A stretch of 25,151 nt of DNA from a virus, in IMG/VR virus record IMGVR_UViG_3300024999_000367, positions 1 through 25,151 of that record; one strand, 5' to 3'. Numbering within the stretch: position 1 is the stretch's first letter; each line of letters opens with the position of its first letter. The position numbers and the translations under genes are program-made. This document shows positions 15,041-23,600 of this stretch, piece by piece. The notes beneath the pieces were generated by a model. It was given only the letters and a program-made list of their open reading frames with translations, was not told the origin of the DNA and made no database searches.

Positions 15041-16480
15041 TTAAATTGCAGGTAAGAAACCGGGGATAGTGGCTTGAATATTAGTAAACCGTACCCATTT
15101 CCTCGGAGCGTAGATAACGGGTACTCCATACAGCAAGATCATCCAACGAATAACCGGACCAAGAGTAGCTAGATCCATCTTCATCATAGGAGCCAACTGC
15201 TTAAAGGAAATAACTTCTGGTGACATCTCACCCATAAATGCAGTATAACTGTTCGGCATAGTGGTATTAACATCATTCCAAGTAGTATCAGCACTGGCAT
15301 TGGAGGAAGTTACCGCAAATTTAGCAATTTCATAATACTTACTGCCACCGGCCTCAGTACGATATACTCGAACAAATTCTACTGGGAATGCCGAACTAGC
15401 AGGGTTAGTAATAGTCAACGGAACATGCTTTTTCACATCTGCAGAAGCAAATGTTACAGTAGCAGCAGCAGAAGGTACGGATTCCCCATACTTATTACAG
15501 AAGGTGACAGCGTATTTAAATACCCCTCCAGTAGGAGCAGATTTGGCAAAATCGCCATCAGTGCCAGCTAATGCACCAGCAGCCAGAGTACCTACAGCAG
15601 GAGCCTGAGGACTAGAAGCATTACTACCCATAGGTCTGGTCTTAGACAGGAAGATATCTGGGTTAAACTCAACCTCACCACCATGAGTCATAAACTTGTT
15701 AACTACTACACCAGCTTGATACCCACCAGTTTGAGTAGGAACAATAACACGCTCTTTCGGGAAGAATTGCTCACTAAACTCAGCCATTACTTCAAACGGT
15801 ACAAAGATGTCTGTTGGGGTACCATAGTTTTGCAGAATGATCTGAGCACCCCAGTTAATGTGCTTTTCTTCCATATAGGAACCCTTAAGGTCGATAGTAT
15901 TAGCAGAGTCAATAAGTTTATTAATACCATCAAACTCCACACCTTCATTACCACCAGGGGCTAACTTACTATCGCCCCAGAACAGTCCCAACTCTAACTG
16001 TTTTAACAGCCAAAGGATACCGTCTTGGTTCTGACGAGTGATTACATTACCAAATGCACTATTAACTAATGTCATCGGGTGGGTGACTTCACGAGTTGTA
16101 CCAAGAAACTTGACAAATGCTGCCTTACGAGCATAAGTGGAGTCTTGGGTATTAGGCAATGCACCCTCACCGACAAACGCCCCTGCACCTACCGAACCAT
16201 ATTCTTGCAGTTGTGCGTATTGTTCCACAGTGTTGTATGCAGGCATTTTAGGAATTTTTTTCCAGAACTTAATATGCTGATCTGTATATGTTACGACCTT
16301 CAAACTATTTTCTAAAGATTCTACCCGGAATACAGAACCACCTTGAAATTGTAGGGGGTCCGTAGTATATCCTGCTTGTAACGCTTTATTAAGGTTGTCC
16401 ATTTCACCTTCGCTGGATAACCCAAAACCCTGGAATCCAGGTACGCCCTGGTAATCCCCAATTCCTACCATATTGTACAT
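15041..16480 (-). CDS. Major capsid protein (SPO1/A511-like type) with inserted Ig-like domain
   Basis: This 479-residue protein has the features of the SPO1/Listeria A511 type of capsid protein: GY.TDP and GGSVFRVESL near residues 37-56, YTDQHIKFWKKIPKMPAYNTVEQY, GLFWGDSKL with GVEFDGINKLIDS (165-192), NYGTPTDIFVPFEVMAEF (218-235), and a closing GEMSPEVISFKQLAPMMKMDL and APRKWVRFTN. Residues about 290-412 form an added beta-rich region (GGVFKYAVTFCNKYGESVPS, VEFVRVYRTEAGG) that reads like an Ig/FnIII-type domain, as also occurs in related capsids. It assembles into the icosahedral shell after cleavage by the protease. ATG 16480 has GGGAGGTG eight bases upstream. Residues 33-65 are copied in the protease C-terminus (see findings). 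Confidence 0.95.
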   Translation of the reverse strand: MYNMVGIGDYQGVPGFQGFGLSSEGEMDNLNKALQAGYTTDPLQFQGGSVFRVESLENSLKVVTYTDQHIKFWKKIPKMPAYNTVEQYAQLQEYGSVGAGAFVGEGALPNTQDSTYARKAAFVKFLGTTREVTHPMTLVNSAFGNVITRQNQDGILWLLKQLELGLFWGDSKLAPGGNEGVEFDGINKLIDSANTIDLKGSYMEEKHINWGAQIILQNYGTPTDIFVPFEVMAEFSEQFFPKERVIVPTQTGGYQAGVVVNKFMTHGGEVEFNPDIFLSKTRPMGSNASSPQAPAVGTLAAGALAGTDGDFAKSAPTGGVFKYAVTFCNKYGESVPSAAATVTFASADVKKHVPLTITNPASSAFPVEFVRVYRTEAGGSKYYEIAKFAVTSSNASADTTWNDVNTTMPNSYTAFMGEMSPEVISFKQLAPMMKMDLATLGPVIRWMILLYGVPVIYAPRKWVRFTNIQATIPGFLPAI

Positions 16481-16503
16481 TTATAGTACACCTCCCAAAT
16501 TAA

Positions 16504-17253
16504 TTAACCTTTTAATAGTGCTTGCGCTGAAGGAGATAAATATCTAGGGTCTCCTAAGGACTCATAGGAAACAATATCTTGAGCAGTTACACCCTTATTA
16601 CCATATAGGCCATCAGTAAGGATAGTCATAGCTTGGGATTTAGTAAGAGTTTTAGGTTCATTTTTACTTTCCCCAGCACCAATGCTATCCTTAAATGATT
16701 TTTCTACTACACTAAGAGCAGCCTTACGTCCAGTAGGCTGAGACTCTAGGTTTGAAATACGCTTGTTTAGTTTGCCTAAAGATTTGGCCAACTCACCCTG
16801 AGTCTCTAGAATGGCTCTCTGTGATTTCATCATGATATTAAGGGACTTATTAAGAGTATCCGAATATTGGTTAGAAGCTTCCATAGATTTACCTAAATCC
16901 GCCCTTTGAGCATCAATGAGGGTAGAAATACCATTTACCAATTCACTGAGAAACTCGCTGACTTCCAGGGCCTTACGTACATTATCTTTACTCTCCAACT
17001 CTTCTACTAGAGATTTTTCTACTGGCTCATCTTCCTCTTCATTTTCCCTATCATACTCATCACCATCTGGCTCTTCATGCTGTTGATCCTCATCTTCTCT
17101 ATCGTCCTCTTTGTCATCTACTTCATCGGATACTTCACTGGGCATGGGGTCTCTGTCATTCATGGCTTTTTTAACATCTTGCTCATTAGTATCCTCAAGG
17201 ATAGAATCAATTTGTTCTAAAGACTTACTAATAATTTCATCAATTTTAGCCAT
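16504..17253 (-). CDS. Capsid scaffold / prohead core protein
   Basis: This 249-residue protein lies between protease and capsid genes, where scaffolds lie. It has a very acidic stretch at about 35-80 (SDEVDDKEDDREDEDQQHEE), then a long helical region likely to form coiled coil (SKSMEASNQYSDTLNKSL-like heptads, LGKLNKRISNLESQ) and a C-terminal segment (LTKSQAMTILTDGLYG). Acidic, helical composition and position are the evidence; scaffolds rarely have strong sequence motifs. It would fill the procapsid interior and be cleaved or released during maturation. ATG 17253 has GGAGGTG nine bases upstream. Confidence 0.8.
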   Translation of the reverse strand: MAKIDEIISKSLEQIDSILEDTNEQDVKKAMNDRDPMPSEVSDEVDDKEDDREDEDQQHEEPDGDEYDRENEEEDEPVEKSLVEELESKDNVRKALEVSEFLSELVNGISTLIDAQRADLGKSMEASNQYSDTLNKSLNIMMKSQRAILETQGELAKSLGKLNKRISNLESQPTGRKAALSVVEKSFKDSIGAGESKNEPKTLTKSQAMTILTDGLYGNKGVTAQDIVSYESLGDPRYLSPSAQALLKG

Positions 17254-17267
17254 TAAATAGGCACCTC

Positions 17268-18008
17268 CTATAAGTGTTTGCTGATGAAGTCCATAGACTT
17301 ATCATAAGACCATCCCTTAATTAATTGCAAGTAAAGAACTAGCTCTTTAGTGGAAAAAGATTTTTTAGTACTTAATTTATCTTGTAGTATCTTTTTCTTA
17401 CCATCATCCCCTATTACATAAGAGAGGTTATGTAAAGCATGTTCTAAGGATTCTTGTCTGAATACTCCACCACCCTCTAGCTCTAAAGGATTAGTTTCGT
17501 ATCCCGCTTCCAATGTTTTTAATAAAGTGGAAGTGTTGAATGATTTCACTACTACATCCCAAGTACACTTAGTATTAACAGGATTGGAGGTAATGGCGAC
17601 ATTATATATTTTAGCTTTCAAAATACGACCTTTTTCTCTTTCTAAAACTTTACCTTCCACTGAAAAACCTAACCTTCTAGGGGCATCTGACTTCTTTAAG
17701 GCCACTGCTAATTCCCAGATATCATCAGCAGGTTTTATACCTTTTAATAATTCACCCTCTACAAAGAATCCCTTATCATCTACTTTACAAGTAGGATATG
17801 GATAACCCAAAATAACTGAATTATCGTGATCGTGGTTAAAATACCCGTAATTAATAAAATCCGTGATATCTAACCCTTTTTGAAGTAAGCTTTCATCTTG
17901 TCTATCTTCGTGAGGGGTGGATGCGTAACCCCTAATAGTACGTTTTCCGTCGTATTTAGATTTTTCTAAGTCTATATCTGCTGTTATAGAAAAAGTAAAA
18001 TCAGACAT
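17268..18008 (-). CDS. HK97-type prohead protease with capsid-arm-like C-terminal extension
   Basis: This 246-residue protein has the U35/HK97 prohead protease core: RTIRGYAS at 23-30, His59 in YFNHDHD, LGYPY, Ser116 in RRLGFSVEGKV, and YNVAITSNPVN (135-145), where the family has a conserved E/S-x-V-x-x-P-x-N. His59 and Ser116 are the expected catalytic residues. The core ends near residue 157. After it comes a segment (165-197) that matches the major capsid protein arm at 18 of 33 positions, including AGY, GG, VFR and ESLE, and then a helical tail (STKELVLYLQLIKGWSYDK). It processes scaffold and capsid proteins. ATG 18008 has AGGGGGTG upstream. The tail is unusual and is discussed in the findings. 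Confidence 0.93.
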   Translation of the reverse strand: MSDFTFSITADIDLEKSKYDGKRTIRGYASTPHEDRQDESLLQKGLDITDFINYGYFNHDHDNSVILGYPYPTCKVDDKGFFVEGELLKGIKPADDIWELAVALKKSDAPRRLGFSVEGKVLEREKGRILKAKIYNVAITSNPVNTKCTWDVVVKSFNTSTLLKTLEAGYETNPLELEGGGVFRQESLEHALHNLSYVIGDDGKKKILQDKLSTKKSFSTKELVLYLQLIKGWSYDKSMDFISKHL

Positions 18009-18061
18009 ATATGTTCACCCCCTGACAATAAATGTAATAAATTGATATAATATGCTCTTAT

Positions 18062-19654
18062 TTAAGAATATTTCTGTTGGATAGAATCACTTAACTGGTT
18101 ATCTTGTTGCTGTTCAGATGCTTCTTCTTCATTCAAGGGCTTGCCATCTTGCCCAGTGGGATTTCCATCTTCATCTAAGGGATTTCCATATTCATCTACC
18201 TGTTGCTGCCCTTCTCCATCCCCTTCTTCCCCCATACCCTGCTGTTGCTGTTGTTCCATTTGTTCGGCTTGTTCTTTCTGTAAAATATAATTAGTGTATG
18301 TGGGATCGAGTATAATATCCCCACCGTCAATAGGAGGATCATCATTTTCCTTACGTATTTCATTTATAGTTTTACGGGTACGTACTAACTTTTCATTCAA
18401 TTCTGCCCTATCATGCTCAGTCTCTTGATCAAGTCCTATAAAATTAAATACATATTCCTTAGAAAATCTGTATATAATATAGTTGTTGATAGTGTCTTCT
18501 ATAAATCTGAGGAGTGGGCGTAAACCTTTATCCTTAGAGTTCTTTAATCTGGATTCCATACCGCCCTCCATAATACCTCCACCACTACCCCCACTACCAC
18601 CACGGTTCGGGAAGTTTATCTCAGCAGGATCTATTTGAAATACTGCCGAGCTAATGTTTATAAGATAATTCATCCAGACTTCATATTCCATATCTCTATT
18701 GGATTGACTTACATTTAAATATTCTAAACCCTCAACTGATACCACTGGAGTCTTCCATGCTCCAGTCATACCAGATACTTGAGCAGTCCATTGTCTACGA
18801 AAAGAGTCTAATTGTTCTTTCTGTAAATTGGCCCCCTTTAAGTTTAGAATACCTTTAGTAGTACCTCCTTGAGAGAAAAACTTAGAGTTATACTCCTCAG
18901 CCCACAAATGGGCAGTTATCTGGTGTATTAATTGTTCCAGTTCACTAAACCCATAAGGTTGTATAAGAATATCAGTACGGGGGTTACGTACTGCAAAAGC
19001 TAGTTCTTTGCCATCAAATTCTGCAGTAACGGCTCCATTAATCAACTGTACCCATTTAATCTTTGCGGCATTGACTCTAGATTGAGTGAGTTTCTTATTG
19101 TCTGGTATCTCTTCCGATACATCTGCTGCTCTAATGGTAGCAGCATCTACCGCATAAAACTCTGCAGGTCTGTCTAATCTATCGGGTACAATCTCGAAGG
19201 TTAATTGATCATACGTTAACGAATCTCTAACAATTTTACGTAAAAAAGAATCAAAAGAATCCCTACTAGGATCGTATTTATACCCACAATTTTCTAAAAA
19301 AAGTTCCATAGCTAAAATAATTTTACGTTGCTTATCATCAGGACTCTTTTTAGGGTCACGTAGCCTTATCTCATAGCCCACATTATCCTTAGAGAATCTA
19401 GCTGGTCTAGAAAAAGCGGATATCTGATTAACTCTAGTAGTAATGATAGAGGCTACCACTGCATTTCTAGCAGCCATCCGTTTTAAAGTATCATAAGATA
19501 ATGAAAAAGGTCTGTCTTTATACCCCATAGAGGAAATTATAGTTAAAGGATCTTCCACTATAGATCTAGAAGGGCTTACTGCTTCTGATTTTCGTAAATC
19601 AGTATCTGGGGTATTATTTCTGCTTTTATTAAACCAATTGCTCCAGAATGCCAT
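18062..19654 (-). CDS. Portal protein
   Basis: This 530-residue protein has the order of portal motifs: [20 protein letters not shown] at about 63-82, [52 protein letters not shown] and [19 protein letters not shown]. It forms the dodecameric ring at one capsid vertex through which DNA is packed and released. A Gly-rich loop ([13 protein letters not shown]) and a long Gln/Glu-rich C-terminal tail ([13 protein letters not shown] and three DxGxPx units) follow; the tail looks disordered and is beyond the usual portal core. The gene is 11 bases after the Lys-rich gene with AGGGGG upstream and is followed by the protease, the standard order. Confidence 0.93.
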   Translation of the reverse strand: MAFWSNWFNKSRNNTPDTDLRKSEAVSPSRSIVEDPLTIISSMGYKDRPFSLSYDTLKRMAARNAVVASIITTRVNQISAFSRPARFSKDNVGYEIRLRDPKKSPDDKQRKIILAMELFLENCGYKYDPSRDSFDSFLRKIVRDSLTYDQLTFEIVPDRLDRPAEFYAVDAATIRAADVSEEIPDNKKLTQSRVNAAKIKWVQLINGAVTAEFDGKELAFAVRNPRTDILIQPYGFSELEQLIHQITAHLWAEEYNSKFFSQGGTTKGILNLKGANLQKEQLDSFRRQWTAQVSGMTGAWKTPVVSVEGLEYLNVSQSNRDMEYEVWMNYLINISSAVFQIDPAEINFPNRGGSGGSGGGIMEGGMESRLKNSKDKGLRPLLRFIEDTINNYIIYRFSKEYVFNFIGLDQETEHDRAELNEKLVRTRKTINEIRKENDDPPIDGGDIILDPTYTNYILQKEQAEQMEQQQQQGMGEEGDGEGQQQVDEYGNPLDEDGNPTGQDGKPLNEEEASEQQQDNQLSDSIQQKYS

Positions 19655-19665
19655 TAAAATACCCC

Positions 19666-20229
19666 CTACTCCTTAGGATTATTATGAGAAATTTGATGTC
19701 TATCTGTACTGTTGCTGTACTCCTTCTTAGACTTGCTTGAGTCAGTCTGGGTATCCTGTATCTCCTGTTTAAGCTCATCCTTACCCTTATCCTTCTTATT
19801 ACCTTTATTTTTAATTTCTTGTCTCTCTTTCTGTTTTATACCTTCATCATCTTCCTTGCGTTTAGTTACAGAAGTTTTAGCTTCGACCTTATGAGGGCGT
19901 GAACGGTGCATTTTCTCTTGCTCTCTCTCCTCATATGACTTTTTAGCTTTCTTGGCGGCTCTCTCATCTAAATGAGCCTGTTTAAGCTGTTCTTCTAGTA
20001 TTTTCTTCTCATTTTTCTTGCGTTGTCTCTCCTGCTGTTTTAGCATAGTTTCTTTTTTCTCTTGTTCATCCTTTTTAGCATGTTTCTCAAATTCACTACG
20101 TACCCACTGTTTACGTACCACCGTTTTACCATTTCTAGTATAGGTAACTATTTGTTGCACTAAACCTTGGCGGTTGGGTTTACCTTTTGTATTAGATTTA
20201 GCTTTTTCTAGATCTATATAGTAAAACAC
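19666..20229 (-). CDS. Lys/Glu-rich coiled-coil protein with N-terminal module shared with the 1064-residue protein
   Basis: This 187-residue protein starts at GTG 20229 (binding site GGGGGTG). It has no known family. Residues 1-43 match the start of the long protein at 20691-23885: YIDLEKA, then [21 protein letters not shown] against YIDLSKV and LIQRRVAVRHSDGRTTYRMQWV. Its last residues [10 protein letters not shown] also match HYISNDNPYE at residues 72-81 of that protein. Between these ends lies a lysine/glutamate-rich stretch of about 120 residues that should form a coiled coil or bind nucleic acid. Its place just ahead of the portal gene suggests a head-associated or ejected protein. The function is unknown. 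Confidence 0.7.
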   Translation of the reverse strand: MFYYIDLEKAKSNTKGKPNRQGLVQQIVTYTRNGKTVVRKQWVRSEFEKHAKKDEQEKKETMLKQQERQRKKNEKKILEEQLKQAHLDERAAKKAKKSYEEREQEKMHRSRPHKVEAKTSVTKRKEDDEGIKQKERQEIKNKGNKKDKGKDELKQEIQDTQTDSSKSKKEYSNSTDRHQISHNNPKE

Positions 20230-20242
20230 ATTTACACCCCCT

Positions 20243-20277
20243 AAAATATAGAGGACAATAATATTGTCCTCTATATT
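20243..20277 (-). terminator. Hairpin terminator after the 135-residue gene
   Basis: Arms 20245-20260 and 20262-20277 pair over 16 bases without a mismatch, with a single-base centre; the core is GAGGACAAT with its complement. On the transcribed strand the stem is followed by TTTT. It overlaps the stop codon at 20271 and lies ahead of the Lys-rich gene. It is a short U-run, so partial termination is likely. Confidence 0.7.
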
Positions 20278-20678
20278 AACTCATATTTAATTCCCGAATC
20301 TATAGATTTTACTACATCCTTAATTAATTGCCCATCAGATATATTAAGGGGTACCCCTGTATCATTAGGTATATTATTATCTTCATTACCCCAGTCAACT
20401 GTGATATCGACGTACGTACTGATAAATGTTAAAGCTAATTTAAATAATTCTGGGTGGTCTACTGGTTTAGCATAAAGACGTTGTCTACTTCCTAATATCT
20501 TACCATCACCTTTATCATCATCCCCAGGTAGGGTAAATTCTTGGTCATTATTAAAAAATGATAAAATCAACCGTTTTTTAAATGTATCCGGAAAGGTTAC
20601 TAAGACCTCTAACCTTTTCTGGTCATAAGCTATAAAACCACTATTACCTTCATCATCAAAAATAGCTACCTTCATCAT
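20271..20678 (-). CDS. Small acidic protein, unknown
   Basis: This 135-residue protein is not one I recognise. It has a strand-rich first half (VAIFDDEGNSGFIAY, RLEVLVTFPDTFKKRLILSFF) and acidic stretches (LPGDDDKGDGK, DWGNEDNN). It starts with two Met codons: GGAGGG is only two bases before ATG 20678 but five before ATG 20675, so translation probably begins at the second and gives 134 residues. The gene ends within a hairpin terminator. It lies between two genes whose proteins share an N-terminal module, so it may act with them in the head, but that is only context. Confidence 0.6.
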   Translation of the reverse strand: MMKVAIFDDEGNSGFIAYDQKRLEVLVTFPDTFKKRLILSFFNNDQEFTLPGDDDKGDGKILGSRQRLYAKPVDHPELFKLALTFISTYVDITVDWGNEDNNIPNDTGVPLNISDGQLIKDVVKSIDSGIKYELI

Positions 20679-20690
20679 ATCCCTCCATAA

Positions 20691-23600
20691 CTAAAAATAA
20701 AGGAGTAAATCTAATTCATTCTCGGATTTACGGGTGGTTATTTCTTTCTGGATCTGATTAACATGAGTAAGAGTGTCCTTATCCACGTAATCCCCTCTAT
20801 TAAATAGACGCTGAACTATAGATGAAGTAACTGGATTATTCTTTAGATTGTGATAGTGAAATTCAGCATATTTATGTTCATCCGAGAGGGGTTTATAGGA
20901 ACCAGGGCTAAATCCATTTGCTATATGCTGCTCCTTGTGGTCTAAAGATTCCTTGTACATACCCTTTACCCATTTATTAAAGGATAAGGGTTTATCTGGC
21001 TTATCTTCTCTATATTTTTTATAGGCATTTATTGTATTAGCATAATATTCTGTAGTAGTAGAAAATAGTTCCGCCCCATGACCAGATTCCTTACCAGGGG
21101 TTCCATAAATTCTCCCTTGATAGCTATCCGCCCATTTATCTACATAATAGAGTCTTTGCTCCCCGTTAATAGTATGAATCTGTAGTTTTCTATTCCCATG
21201 CTCATCCACTGCCGCCCAATAAGCCTTAGTCAAGGAGTCCCCGGATAACCTAGGCGGTAGGTATTTATTTTCTTTTATATTCCAAGTATTAGAAGATAAG
21301 TAGTGACCCGACAAAAAGTGGTGAACGGCATGGGCAAATTCATGCGATAAATTACTACCTAAAGACCAATGCTTGTATCCTCCCATAGCATTCATTGGAC
21401 CCTTTACATGTTGACTATGATCCTTGAAAATATCACTACCTTCTAAATAGTGACCAGGTAAATATACACTTCTGCTGTAAGGATTATAGTGAGCACCATT
21501 TTTAGTCTGAAACTTAAATGCAGAACCCTTGCCTATAACATCAGTAAATAAATCAAATGGTACAAAATCTAAAGATTGATGTATATGTCTAGCCAATTCT
21601 GGTGTCTTGTTATTCATATTGTGTATCTTGTCAGCATCTTGTACAGATATTCTAGTAGATATTAAATCCCTACGTGCTTCAGACCTTTGTTCTGGAGTCC
21701 ACAATCTGCCTGATTGTTGTAATACCCAGGGATTATGCTCAATTACATGATGCGTGGTATTTTTATCCTGAACTATATAATGATCCCTTGAATGAATCAT
21801 ATAATCATTAGCATTTTTCTGCTTACTTTTTTCAATTAGGTGTCCATACCTAAATCTGTTAAAATTATCGTCCACCCTAATATTTCCATGATCATCTACT
21901 TGTATATCGGATCTAGCCATCATTTCATCTAGAATAGAGGAAGGTATATTAGATAAATGACTTAGTCCCATTAGATTAGTTACAGCATCATTATCGGTCC
22001 CTATAGCATTCCTTGTCTCATCCCTTAATCTACGGGCCACAGCTGGAGTGTATAACTTGTCGAACTCATCAGTATTTAAATTATCATTATTAAGAGCCTT
22101 TTCTAATTTACTAGTAATTCTACCTAAACTCTGTTCATGTAAGGGGTTCTTAAGATGATCTATCAATTTATTTACCCTATCCGTGGTATACTCTTTTCCA
22201 GCAGATTTACCTGTTTCCAAGTTTTTAATATGAACCTTGAATTTTTCTTCCTTATTATCATCTAGATACAATTCAGCATTTAATTCAGCATCAGCACCAT
22301 TCCTAATGACCTTTCCTGAATATTTTACTCTATTACCTGTATATTCCTCCTGTAGACCCCCGGTAAAACTTAACTTACCTACGTCCTCTAAAAATGACTT
22401 AATGTCTTTATTTTTATATCTTTTAGAGAAATGACCCCAAGTTTCGTTACGTTTTTTCTCTTTCCCTATAAAATCTACGACATCCTCCATAGGTATTGTT
22501 TTTTCTTCAAATTGCCCTTCCTCATCATTCACTATAGATAACATATGTTTTCCATTTTTCTCCACAATAGATGCCATGGATGCAATGCCCCAGGACCATC
22601 CATTAGGGATATCCGGGTCTTTAACAGCTCTAGAGTCACTATTACCCCATCCAGTAAAATGACGTATAACAGACTCTAGATCATTAGTACTTATCTTAAC
22701 ACTACCCAATTTCTGTTTCTTAAGCATATCCTGTATTTCGGGTATTTTATCTGGGTTCTTTATAAAGAAATCCTTAAGAGCAGTTACCTTATTTTTGTGT
22801 AAAATAGCTGGATGGTCGTTATGCTCCCAGGTTAATTGTTTTCCATATTTCTCAAGTAGTCTTAATTTATTCTCCTTGGAGATTGGTACCATAATCTCAT
22901 TGACTCTTCTTTGTGTTTCTTCACGTTCCCCTTCCGTCTTAGACTTCTCCAGTCCTAGTATTTCCGGATTTTTAACTAAATGTCTAGCTAATGCTGAAAA
23001 GGCACGCATTCTAGTAATAGCATGCTCTTTTTCATGAGGAACATAATCTATATTATGCTCTTTAACCATTTGCCATTTTTGATCTTCAGTTTTACCCTTT
23101 AATACATCATCTACATCTTTAGCTAATCCAGTCTTATTAGATTTCCCAGTAGGTTTTTGAGTAGATTTTTCGGATACCAAATCCTCCGGTTTATGTCCTG
23201 TCGTTGGTTTATCTTCCCCAGTCATTAAATGTGGATTCTTGCCTAAATGATCCTGCATTTTCTTGTATCTGGACATGTGGTCAATCAGTTCATGGTCTTT
23301 GTGTTCATATTGTAAGCCATGTTTCTGAACAAATTCCCGTACATGCTGTTTAAACTCCTCTTTGCCTAACTTTTTCTTAAGAAAATCCATATAATCTTTA
23401 GCGTTAGTATGAACTTTGTCTTCCTGAGGGACACTTTCTTTAGGTAAATGCTCAAATCCTTTACCCAAAACATGAGGATTATCATGTAAAAACTGAGTGA
23501 GTGCCATGATAGCATTAATCCTATCCTTTTGAGGACTTTCATGCTTATCCCACTCAACACCATGTTTTTCCAGTAATTCAGTTTTCTGCCTAGGTTTTAA

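Noticed and set aside
15683-15964. Open frame of 93 codons on the plus strand
   Set aside because: Antisense to the well-supported major capsid gene.
18030-18061. TTGATATAATATG on the plus strand as a promoter
   Set aside because: No gene lies downstream on the plus strand, there is no matching -35 element, and the gap is simply AT-rich.
23366-23563. Open frame of 65 codons on the minus strand inside the 1064-residue gene
   Set aside because: It is in another frame of a gene with clear repeats in this very region, with hydrophobic filler composition and no family features.
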